Assembly: GCA_016946835.1 (NCBI GenBank)
Contig: JACVTC010000158.1
Span: forward strand, 320,001-345,000
Direction: 5' to 3'
Length of the DNA: 25,000 nucleotides
Source: Neocallimastix lanati (nom. inval.)
Taxonomy: Eukaryota; Neocallimastigomycota; Neocallimastigomycetes; Neocallimastigales; Neocallimastigaceae
The translations under genes and the position numbers were made by a program. How positions within the stretch are numbered: position 1 is the first letter of the stretch; each line of letters opens with the position of its first letter. Shown here in pieces: positions 13,926 to 24,925 of this stretch. The notes under the pieces were generated by a model that did no database searches, was not told the origin of the DNA, and was given only the letters and a program-made list of their open reading frames with translations.

Positions 13926-13972
<47 letters not shown>

Positions 13973-13977
13973 TCTGG

Positions 13978-14028
<51 letters not shown>

Positions 14029-14197
14029 TTCATTCATTCATTCATTCATTCATTTATATATAACTATAGTATTAGAATGCAAACCAAGGGTTCCAGAATT
14101 AAATATGTTATTAAATAATTTAAATACTAATCGTAATTTTTATGATTTTTTAAAATATATGAGAGTTGCTTTTGTTAATTATTCTGATAATAATTGA
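12750..14197 (+). CDS. SPC25: Spc25, subunit of the Ndc80 kinetochore complex
   Basis: Six exons: 12750-12957, 13105-13170, 13286-13432, 13609-13713, 13824-13919, 14070-14197; 750 nt, 249 residues plus TGA, close to the usual Spc25 length. Residues about 22-70 carry the N-terminal motif (PKFPYEAYTEAKNIFFTNFE). Residues about 70-160 are a Lys/Glu-rich coiled coil. The C-terminal globular RWD-like domain is complete: NIPELNFYENTLAMKITVLK, ILEFGFTNIN, YSFVIDVSNKNYKVLECKP and LNTNRNFYDFLKYMRVAF. Fungal Spc25 shows the same PEL.F...L pattern before the globular domain and ends with LN.......F.K.MR..F. Spc25 pairs with Spc24 to anchor the Ndc80 complex to the inner kinetochore. All five introns are phase 1. 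The ORFs visible without splicing here run into introns and are not the true product. The neighbour CLASP is divergent and functionally related. Confidence 0.93.
13928..14053. repeat. Compound microsatellite (TA)n-(TTTA)n-(TTCA)n in SPC25 intron 5
   Basis: About 40 bases of TA (13928-13967), then roughly 50 bases of TTTA units, then about 24 bases of TTCA units, ending 16 bases before the exon at 14070. The three motifs follow one another by single-base changes in the unit. Confidence 0.9.
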
Positions 14198-14265
14198 TAT
14201 AGATGAAAATAATTATTAATATTTATCAAAAGTATCTTCAATTGAATAAGAAAATTATTTTATTC

Positions 14266-14321
<56 letters not shown>

Positions 14322-14778
14322 AAATTAAAATATATTTTAGTATACCCTCACATTATTATTATTATTTTATTATTTTATCTTTTTTTTTTTTTTCCTAATT
14401 ACTTATTTGCTTATTTATTCAGTTATAAGTTTTATTAATTTAAAAATAATAATAAAAATTTTGCAAGAAAATAAAATTATTTATTATTAAATAAGAAAAT
14501 ATACAATATATATGGAAGTAAAAATATAATCTTTTAAATATATTATCTATATAAATCTTATTAAAAAAAAAATAAATAAATAAATAATAATAATAATAAT
14601 AATAATAATTTTAGTATTTATTTATAAAAACAATTTATTAACTAAAAATGTAATAAGATATTATATTTATGATTAAAGGAAAAATTATCATCTAATTAAA
14701 TAAATTTTATATTGACAAAATATAAAAATATAAAGTTATTATGTTTATATTTATATTGTATTAATTTTTTGTTTGTTT

Positions 14779-14820
<42 letters not shown>

Positions 14821-15181
14821 GATGTGTTTTTATATATAATTAACCATTTAATTATTTTATGTAAGGTCTGATTTTGATATTTATTAAATAAAAAAAAAAA
14901 GTTTATCAAATTGTATCTCTTAACCATTATTATTTCCTACTTATCAATAAAATAAATAAATTAATAAAAGTACAAATAAACAAACAAACAAACAAACAAA
15001 AACAAAAAAAAAAAAAAAAAAAAAAAAATAAAACAAAACAAAAAAAAAAAAAAAAAAAAATTAATTGAAAAGCTTTTAATAAATTATTATTCAATTATAT
15101 TAAATCTTTTTTATTTATAAAAAAATATATTATAATGTAAATTAAAACTTTTATTTAAAGTATGAATAAAATATTTTTTTT
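14198..15181. other. Intergenic AT desert downstream of SPC25
   Basis: No coding pattern on either strand. Contents: (AAT)n at 14268-14314, a second (AAT)n near 14584-14608, a T39 run at 14781-14819, (CAAA)n near 14978-15000, and A runs broken by C or T at 15001-15060. The SPC25 3' untranslated region and terminator must start here but carry no recognisable motif. Confidence 0.7.
14781..14819. repeat. T39 homopolymer
   Basis: Uninterrupted T run ending at G14820. It is roughly complementary to the A-rich block at 15001-15060, including the flanking GTTTGTTTTA / TAAAACAAAAC words, so the pair could form a long imperfect stem. Confidence 0.9.
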
Positions 15182-15517
15182 TTTTTTAGACTGAGATTAA
15201 CAAGAGGGGAGGACAATAGGGCGTCTAATTTCTCCCTTAAATGTATCAAATTCTTATTGGATTCTTTAACATATTGTTTCGACGTCGACGAGGACCTCCT
15301 CTCTCTAAACAAGGCTAATACAAAAGACATTCCCTATGCGCCGCTTTATACGACGGGCTTCTTTTCAGTGATCTCTAAAACTAACATCAAGGCAGAAACA
15401 ACTACGCCAATCCTCTCAAAACTGGAACACTTACCATGGAGAGCTAACGCCAACTTCATTAATAAAGAAAAATACCCTAAGAAAATGAAAATTACCCAAT
15501 ATAAATTCAAAAGGTAG
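15182..15517 (+). pseudogene. GC-richer orphan coding fragment, likely transposable-element or foreign-gene relic
   Basis: A stop-free frame runs from the poly-T (about 15182) to TAG at 15515-15517, over 100 codons without a start ATG. It includes KCIKFLLDSLTYCFDVDEDL, YAPLYTTGFFSVISKTNIKA and LEHLPWRANANFINKEKYPK. Third positions are often C or G (GAC GTC GAC GAG GAC CTC), unlike the neighbouring genes, which use A or T almost throughout. The GC-richer composition continues past the stop to about 15584 and then ends abruptly at a hairpin. I do not recognise the protein family. Codon use, missing start and sharp borders point to a truncated mobile element or transferred fragment. A real 3' exon spliced after the poly-T/AG at 15189 is possible, but no upstream exon of matching composition is present. 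Confidence 0.5.
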
Positions 15518-15584
15518 TCGCGGGGAAGATTCAGAAACTTTATCTGCGTTAGCCTATAGTACTAACAAACAAGTGGAATGACCG

Positions 15585-15627
15585 ATATGAATAAAAATAT
15601 ATTTATTGAATATATTTTTATTCATAT
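15585..15627. repeat. Perfect 19-bp hairpin at the right border of the GC-richer island
   Basis: Arm 15585-15603 (ATATGAATAAAAATATATT) is complementary to 15609-15627, with a 5-nt loop TATTG. A related word, TATGAATAAAATATTT, occurs at 15161-15176 just left of the island, so the island is bracketed by near-identical sequence. It may be a terminator-like stem or a trace of the target-site duplication of an insertion. Confidence 0.75.
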
Positions 15628-15880
15628 GTTAAATTTATTTATTTATTTTTTATTCATTCATTCATTTATTTGTTTATTTATTCATTTATTTATTACTTCT
15701 TATTTTTTAATTATTATTTATTATTTATTAATTTATTAACTTATTTATTATTATGAAAATTTATTTCTTATCTGCTCATAAAATTATTATTATTTTATTT
15801 ATATATTATTATCATTATTATTATTTATTTTTACTTTTTTTTCATTTATTCTTTTTTAAATATAAATAATTATAATTTAA
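15628..15880. other. Short AT-rich spacer with TTTA/TTCA and ATT repeats
   Basis: About 250 bases of TTTATT/CATTCATT and ATTATT repeats before the stop codon of the minus-strand channel gene. It must contain that gene's 3' untranslated region. No gene is seen. Confidence 0.7.
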
Positions 15881-16861
15881 CTACATAGTTTGAAGTGCCA
15901 TGATACCCTTCTCAAATCCACTTTTTAATGAATTTAATGTTTTTTCACGTTTTTTAACATATTCTATTTCATCTAAACAAGTTTGATAATGCTGTTTTAG
16001 CATGTTAACAATATAATTTTTATTATTAGCATTCTTTTTATAGGCATTATAATCAAAAATTGTTGATTCATTTTCAGTTTCACTATTACTACCACTACCT
16101 GCAGAAACTGGTAATGGTTTTAATGTACCCTTTGATTGCGTTTTAGCGTTTGCAACTAAATTTGGATTAGATGTAGATGCGGATGGGGATATTGGAGGAT
16201 AGGAACTATTCTTTTCATTATAAATAAGACCTGATTCTGGATTTTCAAAAATTGATGTTAATGGTTTACCAACAGAAGAAGGATTATCTTTATAAATTTT
16301 CTTAATAGTCATAGAAGAAGTTAAATTACCAGAAGTAAGAATTTCATTCTTCTGATTAATTACATTCTGCATTTCTGATGATTTTTCTTCTTGTTTTGAT
16401 TCATTTACATAGTCTTCTTCATCTTTTAATTTTGGACTTTCATATAATTTTTGACTGTCCGATATTATATTTAGATTTTCTTGGTCATCATTACTTGAAT
16501 TAGTATTAATATTTTTACCATTTTTAGGACTATTACTATTACTATTACTATTACTACTTGAACTATAATCTTTACTATCCTTAGTATCAAATGATCCATT
16601 ACCAATATTAATAAGCGGTAAAACAGATGAAGTAATAGAAGAATCTTCTCTTTTATTTAAAGGAACTGTTAATAAAGTTTTTTTCTTTTTTTTAATATTA
16701 TTTGTAGTAGAGCTCTCATCATGTAATGGAATTAAATATTTACCTTTAATACTATCTTTATTATTATTATTGATACTATTACTTTTATTTTTGTTTTTAT
16801 TATTGTTATTAGTGCTATTACTATTATAATTATTATTATTATTGATGCTATTACTTTTATA

Positions 16862-16918
<57 letters not shown>

Positions 16919-19067
16919 TGTGTTATTATTGCTTTTATTATCATTATTATCACTATCATCACTATTTTTATTATCTTTTCTTTTATTCTTTATATTTTTT
17001 CCAAATATATTTTTATTATCTTGATGATTATCGCTATTATTGGAGCCTAAATTTTTATTTTTTTTATTTAATCTAGAAAATTTATTAACACCAGCACCTG
17101 ATAAGAATAATCCCATATTAAAGAATCTTTTTTTATGTTTTTTTGCAACATCTTTAGTTGCAGCACTTCTGGTGTCATGAATAATTAATGTAATCATTTT
17201 AGTAGTAATAACAATTGATGGAAGAGAATATAAAATTGGTGTTGCCTATTATTTTATTTAAAAATTAAAATATACTTAATATATTTACATATATTATTTT
17301 TATTTACTGCTTTAATGTCTGTTAATTATACTTACACCAAATGCAACAGTTGCCATGATTTTTGCGAAATACTGTTTTTTATTTATTATATAAATAAAAT
17401 TTTAATATAAATATACATATAATAATATACCTAAAAAAATAATACAATTTTACTAACAGTATTAGGACTTTGGTCACCAAAACCTAATGTGGTCATTGTC
17501 ATAAATGTATACCAAAAAGCATCAAGATTGGATTGTCTAATTTATTTTCAATGCATAATAAATTTTATAAATATTACATTTTATTATAAAAAAAAAAAAA
17601 AAAAAAAAAAAGATCTATAAAATAATAATAAATTAACATACAATTCACAGGATAAACTATTTTCATTAATTGTTCCATTTTTATATTGACGTTTCCAATT
17701 CTATTGTTTTAAAAAAAATTTTTTTTTTAAATAACAAATGCAATTTAATAATAATATATATATTATAATTATTAAAATTAATATTTACATAATTATATAT
17801 AATTATTTTAAACAAATAAAAACAAATAAAATTAATATAATTTTTTATAATTATATATATATATATATATATATATTAATTTTCATACTTGTGAAGCTTC
17901 ATCCAATGTACATTTTGATAAATCTGCATAAAAAATAACTCTTGAACAAAATATCATGACAATAAAATAAAGAATAATAACAGATATAATTTCATAAATT
18001 GAATCCTTAGTAGCTCTAATAATAATATGAAAGAATTTAGAAATACGATTTCTTAAATAATAAAAAATACTTAAACAAGTATAAAGACGACAACACATTA
18101 AGAGAAACGATATCAATCCATAATGATTTATATTAATTAGACGACATTGTGGGAAAAATTCCTCAATAATAAAAGGAAGGCATCCCAAGAATTCCATTAT
18201 ATGAGGAATATTAATAAAGCCTTTGTAAAGCTTAAATAAATTTTTAGTTACTTTAACATCTTTGTAATTAACAATTACATTTTTACCATCTTTCTGATTA
18301 CCTCTTATAGTTGCTTCCAACATTGCCAAATGACGTCTTTTACGTATAGGGTATAAAATAACATCTGCAAGAAAATAAAGAGATAACTGTATGAAGAATA
18401 CTAATGAAACTATACGCCATGCCTTTCTTTCTGATTCTGTATCTTGTGTCTTAAGTTGTGTTGAATAGCATTCCAAAAAAAATGAAAGATATAAAATAAT
18501 AGCATGATATATATTAAAAACAGTAGCCAACCAAGATTCACGTGGACTATATATTGCATCAGTAAAAGCATGATTAAACATTTTTGATATATGATATTGA
18601 AGATTGGTAGGCTCATCCATATCTCTCGCTAAGGTTGGTTGACTCTTGCTCATACCACCACTTTTTAATGGTGTATGGTCATCTGATTTTAATGGAATTG
18701 TTTTATGTTGTAAATGACTTGTTTTAGTATCAATAGATAAATAATCAAAACTTTTTGTAAAATTATTACTTTTATCTGGTAATCTTAATACCGAATTCTT
18801 CCTACTTTTAAAATTATTTGATTGTTCTATAGCTTTTGTTTTTGCTTCTAATTTTGGGTCAATAAATAAATTTTTTAATTTTGTAATATCACTTTCTTCT
18901 TTTGATTCCTTATGACTTTCTTCAGTTAACTTGTTTAATGTATAATTATCAAATGAAGTAGTTGTAAGTTCAATTTTTGGTATATTAAATTTTTTACTAA
19001 ATTCTTCCTGTGCCTTTAAGGCATCAGTATCTTCTTCCATTTTACCTTTTATATTTGAATCTGACAT
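15881..19067 (-). CDS. Six-TM potassium channel with TLGFGD filter and weak S4
   Basis: Exons in transcript order: 17889-19067, 17642-17700, 17458-17536, 17336-17371, 15881-17245; 905 residues plus TAG, phases 0, 2, 0, 0. The first 170 residues are cytosolic and Ser/Lys-rich. S1 is about WLATVFNIYHAIILYLSFFL, S2 about VSLVFFIQLSLYFLADVILY, S3 in the NIPHIMEFLGCLPFII region, S4 in ISFLLMCCRLYTCLSIFYYL, S5 about ISVIILYFIVMIFCSRVIFY. The pore helix and filter are DAFWYTFMTMTTLGFGDQSP, where most K channels have TVGYGD. S6 is MATVAFGATPILYSLPSIVI. The roughly 440-residue cytosolic tail has about 20 consecutive Asn and several Ser/Asn runs, ending in a helical stretch (HYQTCLDEIEYVKKREKTLN). S4 lacks the Arg-every-third-residue ladder, so voltage gating is doubtful. 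Exons 3 and 4 have exactly the lengths of those in the paralogue at 22129. It should act in a cell membrane; which one cannot be told. Confidence 0.85.
16863..16918 (-). repeat. (AAT)n coding a poly-Asn tract in the TLGFGD channel
   Basis: About 20 consecutive AAT codons on the coding strand in the cytosolic tail, with further AAT/AGT-rich stretches on both sides. Pure codon repetition suggests recent microsatellite growth rather than selection for the sequence. Confidence 0.9.
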
Positions 19068-22000
19068 TTTTTCTATTTTCTTTTTATTAATTATTATTAA
19101 TTATTTTTATTAAATTTGCTCAAAGTTAATAACTTTTTTTTTCATAATTATATATATATATTATATATATATATATATAATTACTATAATATTGTATATC
19201 CGCTGAAAATATTTTTTAATTATATATATAAATATATATAGTTTTATTATATTATACTATAATTAAGTTTTCTAGATTTTATAAAATTTTAAAAAAATTT
19301 ATAGTATTTCTATTTTTCACCTATATTTCCAAGTTATATTGTTATATACAAAGGATAAATATATTATTAATTTTGTCAATAATTATCTTTTTTTTTAAAA
19401 AAAAAATAAAAAATAAATATATTTTATTCTGTTTCTTAATATTTTGTTTACCTTTTATAAATATATAAACTTATAAAATATAATATATCAATTATTATTT
19501 ATCAGATATATATTATATATTTTTATATTCTATCATAAATGTGTATCCATAAATTTATTATATATATGATAATTTATAAAGGTTTCTTTAATGTATAATT
19601 TTATTTTTTTTTACGTTATATCTTTTAAATTATCTTTTCATTCAAAAAAAAAAAAGTTTTTAATACATATTTATATATAAAATAATAATAAGTGAATTTC
19701 TAAATATAAACTTCAATCCTGATTAAAATTAAATTTCAATTAAATACTTCAACTGATAAATTTTAATATATAAAATACATAAAATATTAAATATAAATAT
19801 TTCTAAATGTAATTATATATAAAGTTTTTTTTTTATTTATTTATTTATTACTGTTATTATTATTATTATTATTTATCAAAAAAATAATATTTTATATATT
19901 ATTTTTCAAAATTAATAATTTTTTTTAAATAAAAAAAAATATAAAAATAATAATAAAAAAAATTAAAATAAAATAAAATAAAAATATGAAAATTTACTTT
20001 AACAATATTTATTATATAATATTCATATATTGGGATTTTATATAATTTTGTATTATAATAAGTTTTATTGACAAAAAAAAATTTTTTTTTATTATTTAAT
20101 AATTTTTTTTATTATTATAATATTTATTTTTTTTTTTTTTTTTATTTTTTGTAATTAATTTTATATTTATATTTGATGTATTCAATATATAAATAAATTT
20201 ACTATTATAATAAAATATCAATTAAAAAATAATAATTAATAAATAATTATAAATATAAAAAAAAAATAATTATTAAAAAAAAAATTAGATTTTATAAATA
20301 ATGGGAAAAAGAAAATATAAAATATTATATATATAAAAAAAAAAAAAAAAAAAAAAAAGATAAATTATTTAATATTCATCTAATTTCTGTATAAATTTTT
20401 AAATTTATGATATGGTCAATTAGCATTTTATATTAAAAACTTTACTTTATTATTATTAAGGTTTATGTTATAATATTATAATATATTAATGTGAATTTAC
20501 ATATATAGGATAAAAATTTTTATTTTTATTTAAAAAAACTATTATGAAAAAGAATTTGAATATTTTGTTTTTGTTTTTTTGTTTTTTTATTTTTTTTGTT
20601 TTTTATTTTGTTTTTTAATTTAATTATATAGTATTCAATAAAAGTTAATGGATTATAATTAAAATAAATATTAACTATAAAATTATAATTATTATAAAAT
20701 AAAAAACTTTAAATTCTGGTTTTATCATTAACAGATAATTAATGATTTTATCTGAATTATTTTTTTATAAAAATATATTAAAGTAACCAACAAGTTTAAA
20801 TTAATCTATAATTATTTAATTAAAAAATATATTTTATAATTATATTATTAATATAACTCAATATATATTTATGTATATGTATTATTAATTGATTATATGC
20901 ATAATTTATTTAATATATAGTTTTTTTTTTTCAAATGAATAAATTTTATAAAATCTTTTAAGTTCATCATTTTTGTAAAACATTTAAATTTGATGAATAA
21001 AGCCACAAAACCAAATATTTAAAAAATTAATATAAATTTTTTATAAAAAGATATATATAATAATATATTATAAATATTATATATACTTATAATAATATAA
21101 TAATAGTATAAAAGAACAAAAGTCATTTCATTTTTCTTTTTACTAATAAAGTATATCTTTAAAAAAAAAATATTATCGAAATTAAAAAGTATAAAAAATA
21201 TATACTATACAATAGATGGATAAATATGTATGCACATATTTTTATGTTATTTAATAATTAGTTAAAAATAAAAAAAATTAGATAATAGCACAAATTGATA
21301 AAATATTTAAAAATTATACTTTTAAAAAATATAACGTAATTTAATAATATATATATTATTTTGTTTCTTTTCGAAATACAAATTAATAAAATAAATAAAA
21401 AAAAAAAAAAAGGAAGTAAAGAAAAAAGAAAAAGAAAAATAAAGAATTAGAAAAAAAATAAAAATAAGAAAATAATAAAATTAAAATACAATAAAATAAT
21501 AATAAATATTATTAATTAATTAATTAAAATAAATTATAGAAATATATGTAAAATAAAAAAAAAATAAAAGAAATCTAATTCTAAAAATATAAATGATATT
21601 TTGAATAAATTTTATATACCGAAATTTTTATATACCAAATAAAAAAAAAAGTAAATATAATATTAATAAACAATTTTATATTTATATATTTATATATCTT
21701 TATATATATATATAACATATAAAGATTAATGATAAACTTTTATTGTTTATCATTAATATATATGTTTGTTTTTTTATTGTAATTTAAATAATGTTAAAAA
21801 TATAAATTTCAAATATATTTATATTAATTAAAATACTAATATATTATTATATGTTTGTTAATATAAATTACCATAAAGCAGTATATATTATTTAAACATT
21901 TTTATTAACAATAAACGAGATAAACCATTAAAATAAAAAATAAAATAAAATAAAAAAAAAAGTATAATTATGTTATTTATTTTTTAATTTGTAACCGAAA

Positions 22001-22128
22001 TTATATCTTATAAATACAATAAAACAAAACACATAATAAAAAAAAAAAAAAAAAAAAAAGTAGTTAAAAATAAATAATTTAACAATTAATTATTTAATAC
22101 ATAAACTATTAATTTATTATAAGACAAA
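19068..22128. promoter_or_regulatory. 3-kb divergent intergenic region between the two potassium-channel genes
   Basis: It separates start codons at 19067 (minus) and 22129 (plus), so both promoters lie within it. The sequence is almost entirely A/T with short TATA tracts and homopolymers, an A20 run near 20338-20358, and a poly-A tract at 22039-22059 about 70 bases before the start codon at 22129. No ORF, RNA gene or long GC-containing motif was found, apart from the small hairpin at 21725-21757. Confidence 0.65.
21725..21757. repeat. 13-bp hairpin upstream of the TIGYGD channel
   Basis: ATTAATGATAAAC (21725-21737) and its exact complement (21745-21757) with loop TTTTATT. It lies about 370 bp before the start at 22129. 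Because of the AT composition it may be fortuitous. Confidence 0.6.
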
Positions 22129-23566
22129 ATGTATTCACAAGCATATCAAGAGAAATATGTTAATGCAGCGAAAATGCTTGCACTTCAACATAATAATAGT
22201 CAACAAGGAATAAAAACAAAGCCAATTCGTAGTAGAAGTGGATATGGATTTGACGGCAGAATTAGAAATAAAAAATATGATAATCTTTTTGATAGTAAAT
22301 TTGCAAAATATGTAAAGCATTACATGGAAACAGTTGTTATGCTATCAGTTTTGGCATTTAACTTTCAAACTTTACCAATATTACGTAGAACAAAGATCGC
22401 ACGTGACATATGGCAATGGTTAGAAATATTTTTCACCATAAATTATATTATAGATTGGATTATACAACTTTATTTCTATCCATATTATACAGATGATTCA
22501 AAATTAAAGAAAAAGAAAAAGGTACCACCAACCAAAAAGCAATGGGCTTACAAAGGTTATTTTGAAAGAATTAGTACATATATTAATTTACTTTGTTGTA
22601 TTCCATTATTTTTAGAATTTATTTTTCCAAGCATAAAATTTGACAATTTTGAAAAGGCATATTCAAATTCATGGATTATTTTAGTATTTCGTTCATTCCG
22701 TGCTATCAGATTCTTCCAAAATTTATATACTTCTCGTACTACTTCAGGAAAGATGATGAATTATGTAATTTTATCATTAAAAATGGCATATCCTGGTATT
22801 ATTTCATTTATTATGATTGTTGCAGTTGTTTTTCTTTGCTTTGCTGGAATTTATTATTATATTGAAATTACATATTGTGAACTTAACGAAAATAATGTAA
22901 TATATTTAGTATTCATAATAATTATTATATAGAAGTTAAATGATTTTTATTTAATCAATCAATATTGCTAATAATGATAATAATAATAATAAATAGGAAT
23001 GGATCTTTAAAGAGGATGGATTTGATTTAAAAGTTTATAAAGGTGATGCTTGTTCAGTGTAAGTATTATTTAATTACTATTATAAAAAAAAAAAAAAAAA
23101 TAGTAAAAAATAAATAAAAATAAAATAAAATAAAATAAAAAAAGAAAAAATCAACACAATATATATATATATTATCAATTAAATTATAAATAATATTACT
23201 ATTAATAATGCTATAATATAAAGTCAAAGTATTATAGATTCTTTATGGTATACTCTCATTGCACTTTCTACTATCGGATATGGTGATTATATTCCATTTT
23301 CGGTAAGTCATTAATATTTATAAATTTTATATGAAATATATAATATTTATTTTATAACGTCAATAAATATTTATATTTGAATATTCGAATACATAGGCTC
23401 TGGGCAGAGTAGCAACATCAATTGCTGTTATGGTAAATATACATATTATAATACATTTTAAAAATATTGTGAATTTTATTTTTGCAATAATAATAATAAT
23501 AATATAAAATACCTTATATTTATATATATATATATTATAATTATTTAAAATATAATATATAAATAT

Positions 23567-23608
<42 letters not shown>

Positions 23609-23911
23609 TATGTCTATTTATTTTTGCATTACCAACTATTTCTATAAGTACATTTTTATCAAAACTTTTAATTGAAATTTATAATACTACCTCAATCTCA
23701 AAGGTTACAGAAAAATTGAATGAATTAACAATAAGTCATAGAAAGCAAGATATGACAATTTTAAATAATTTATATACCATTAAATCGGGAATTAAAACAA
23801 ATAATCCAGTAACATTATTTGAAATTTTTAATAATGATGCCACTGATAATACTAAACCAAAATTAGAAAAACGTCGTTCATTAAATCAGTATATTAAAGA
23901 AACAATGAAAA

Positions 23912-23970
<59 letters not shown>

Positions 23971-24756
23971 CCAACATCTTCAACAAATGGTAATAAAAAT
24001 GCTATAATGAATGAAAATACAATTAATAGTAATAAAATATTACAAGTAGAACTACCTAATAATGTAGCCAAATTCCCAAATTTAGAAAGTATTATTGTAG
24101 GTAATTACGATGAAAATATCTATACCATACAATCTGTTGGAGAAGATAGTACTACACATACCCCAAATGTTAATTTATCAACAATGTTTAATGCCACAAC
24201 AAATTTAAAATCAAATAATCCAGATATTTCTGTATCTAGTCCAAATTCAACAAATAATACACATACAATTTTTGATCCAAAAACGCTTAAATTGGATGAA
24301 ATGGACTTTGATGATAATGAAGATGATGAAGATGATGATGAATCCCTTTCAGAATCAGATGATGATGATTCTGAAAGTGATGATGATATTTCCATTCAAG
24401 GTAATGTCAAACAATTAAGTCAAAAACATCAAGTTTCTACAAATGCGAATAATCTTCCAAAATCATTTGAAATTAATGCTAAATCAAATGAAAAATACTA
24501 TCAACAAAATGATAATATTGTTAAGCCAACAATGAATGACATAAATGAAGAAAGTGAAGAAGCCATGAATTCGGACGATATGTATTTCTCTGTAGATATG
24601 TTTGAAAAAATTATGATTAATTATAAAAATATATGTCGTGATGAAATTGAACAATTAGCAAATCGTTATAAAAATGTTCCAAAAGTTAAAGAAAAGTATG
24701 AAGAAGCTGCTATTTTTCAAGAATTATTTGATAAGGATATTTTAAAAAATAAATAG
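22129..24756 (+). CDS. Six-TM voltage-gated-like potassium channel with TIGYGD filter
   Basis: Exons 22129-22896, 22997-23058, 23224-23302, 23397-23432, 23608-24756; 697 residues plus TAG, phases 0, 2, 0, 0. The N-terminus is short and basic. S1 about YVKHYMETVVMLSVLAFNFQ, S2 about WLEIFFTINYIIDWIIQLYF, S3 about ISTYINLLCCIPLFLEFIFP, S4 WIILVFRSFRAIRFFQNLYT with three Arg spaced by three, S5 about YPGIISFIMIVAVVFLCFAG. The pore is DSLWYTLIALSTIGYGDYIP, a standard K+ filter, and S6 spans GRVATSIAVMICLFIFALPT. The cytosolic tail (about 350 residues) has 19 consecutive Asn (AAT), a strongly acidic Asp/Glu/Ser block and an ending helix (VDMFEKIMINYKNICRDEIE). It should conduct K+ across a cell membrane. 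The last exon follows an A39 tract directly. The frame seen from the ATG at 23716 alone is only the tail of this gene. Confidence 0.88.
23568..23606 (+). repeat. A39 homopolymer forming the 3' end of an intron
   Basis: Thirty-nine A residues run directly into the G at 23607 that completes the AG acceptor of the last channel exon (23608). There is no pyrimidine tract between the run and the splice site. Confidence 0.9.
23914..23970 (+). repeat. (AAT)19 coding a poly-Asn tract in the TIGYGD channel
   Basis: Nineteen uninterrupted AAT codons in the cytosolic tail, between TMKS and PTSSTNGN. The paralogue carries a similar tract in its own tail, at a different position relative to the pore. Confidence 0.95.
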
Positions 24757-24881
24757 AATAGATAAATTAAACATAAATAATAAAAAATATAAATATAAAC
24801 AATATAAACAATATAAAAAATATAAAAAATAAATAAAAAATAAAAAAATAAAATAAAATAAAATTTAATAATTAAATCAAT

Positions 24882-24925
<44 letters not shown>

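Noticed and set aside
13772-14063. Two overlapping unspliced plus-strand ORFs as separate genes
   Set aside because: They are an SPC25 exon read through into intron microsatellites, and a frame-shifted shadow of the same.
16732-16962. Poly-Ile ORF, and similarly the poly-Leu ORF at 23886-24071
   Set aside because: Both are shifted or antisense readings of the (AAT)n poly-Asn tracts in the two channel genes.
23360-23569. Small minus-strand hydrophobic ORF
   Set aside because: It overlaps the 36-nt channel exon and its introns; Ile/Tyr/Lys content is what random AT-rich sequence gives.
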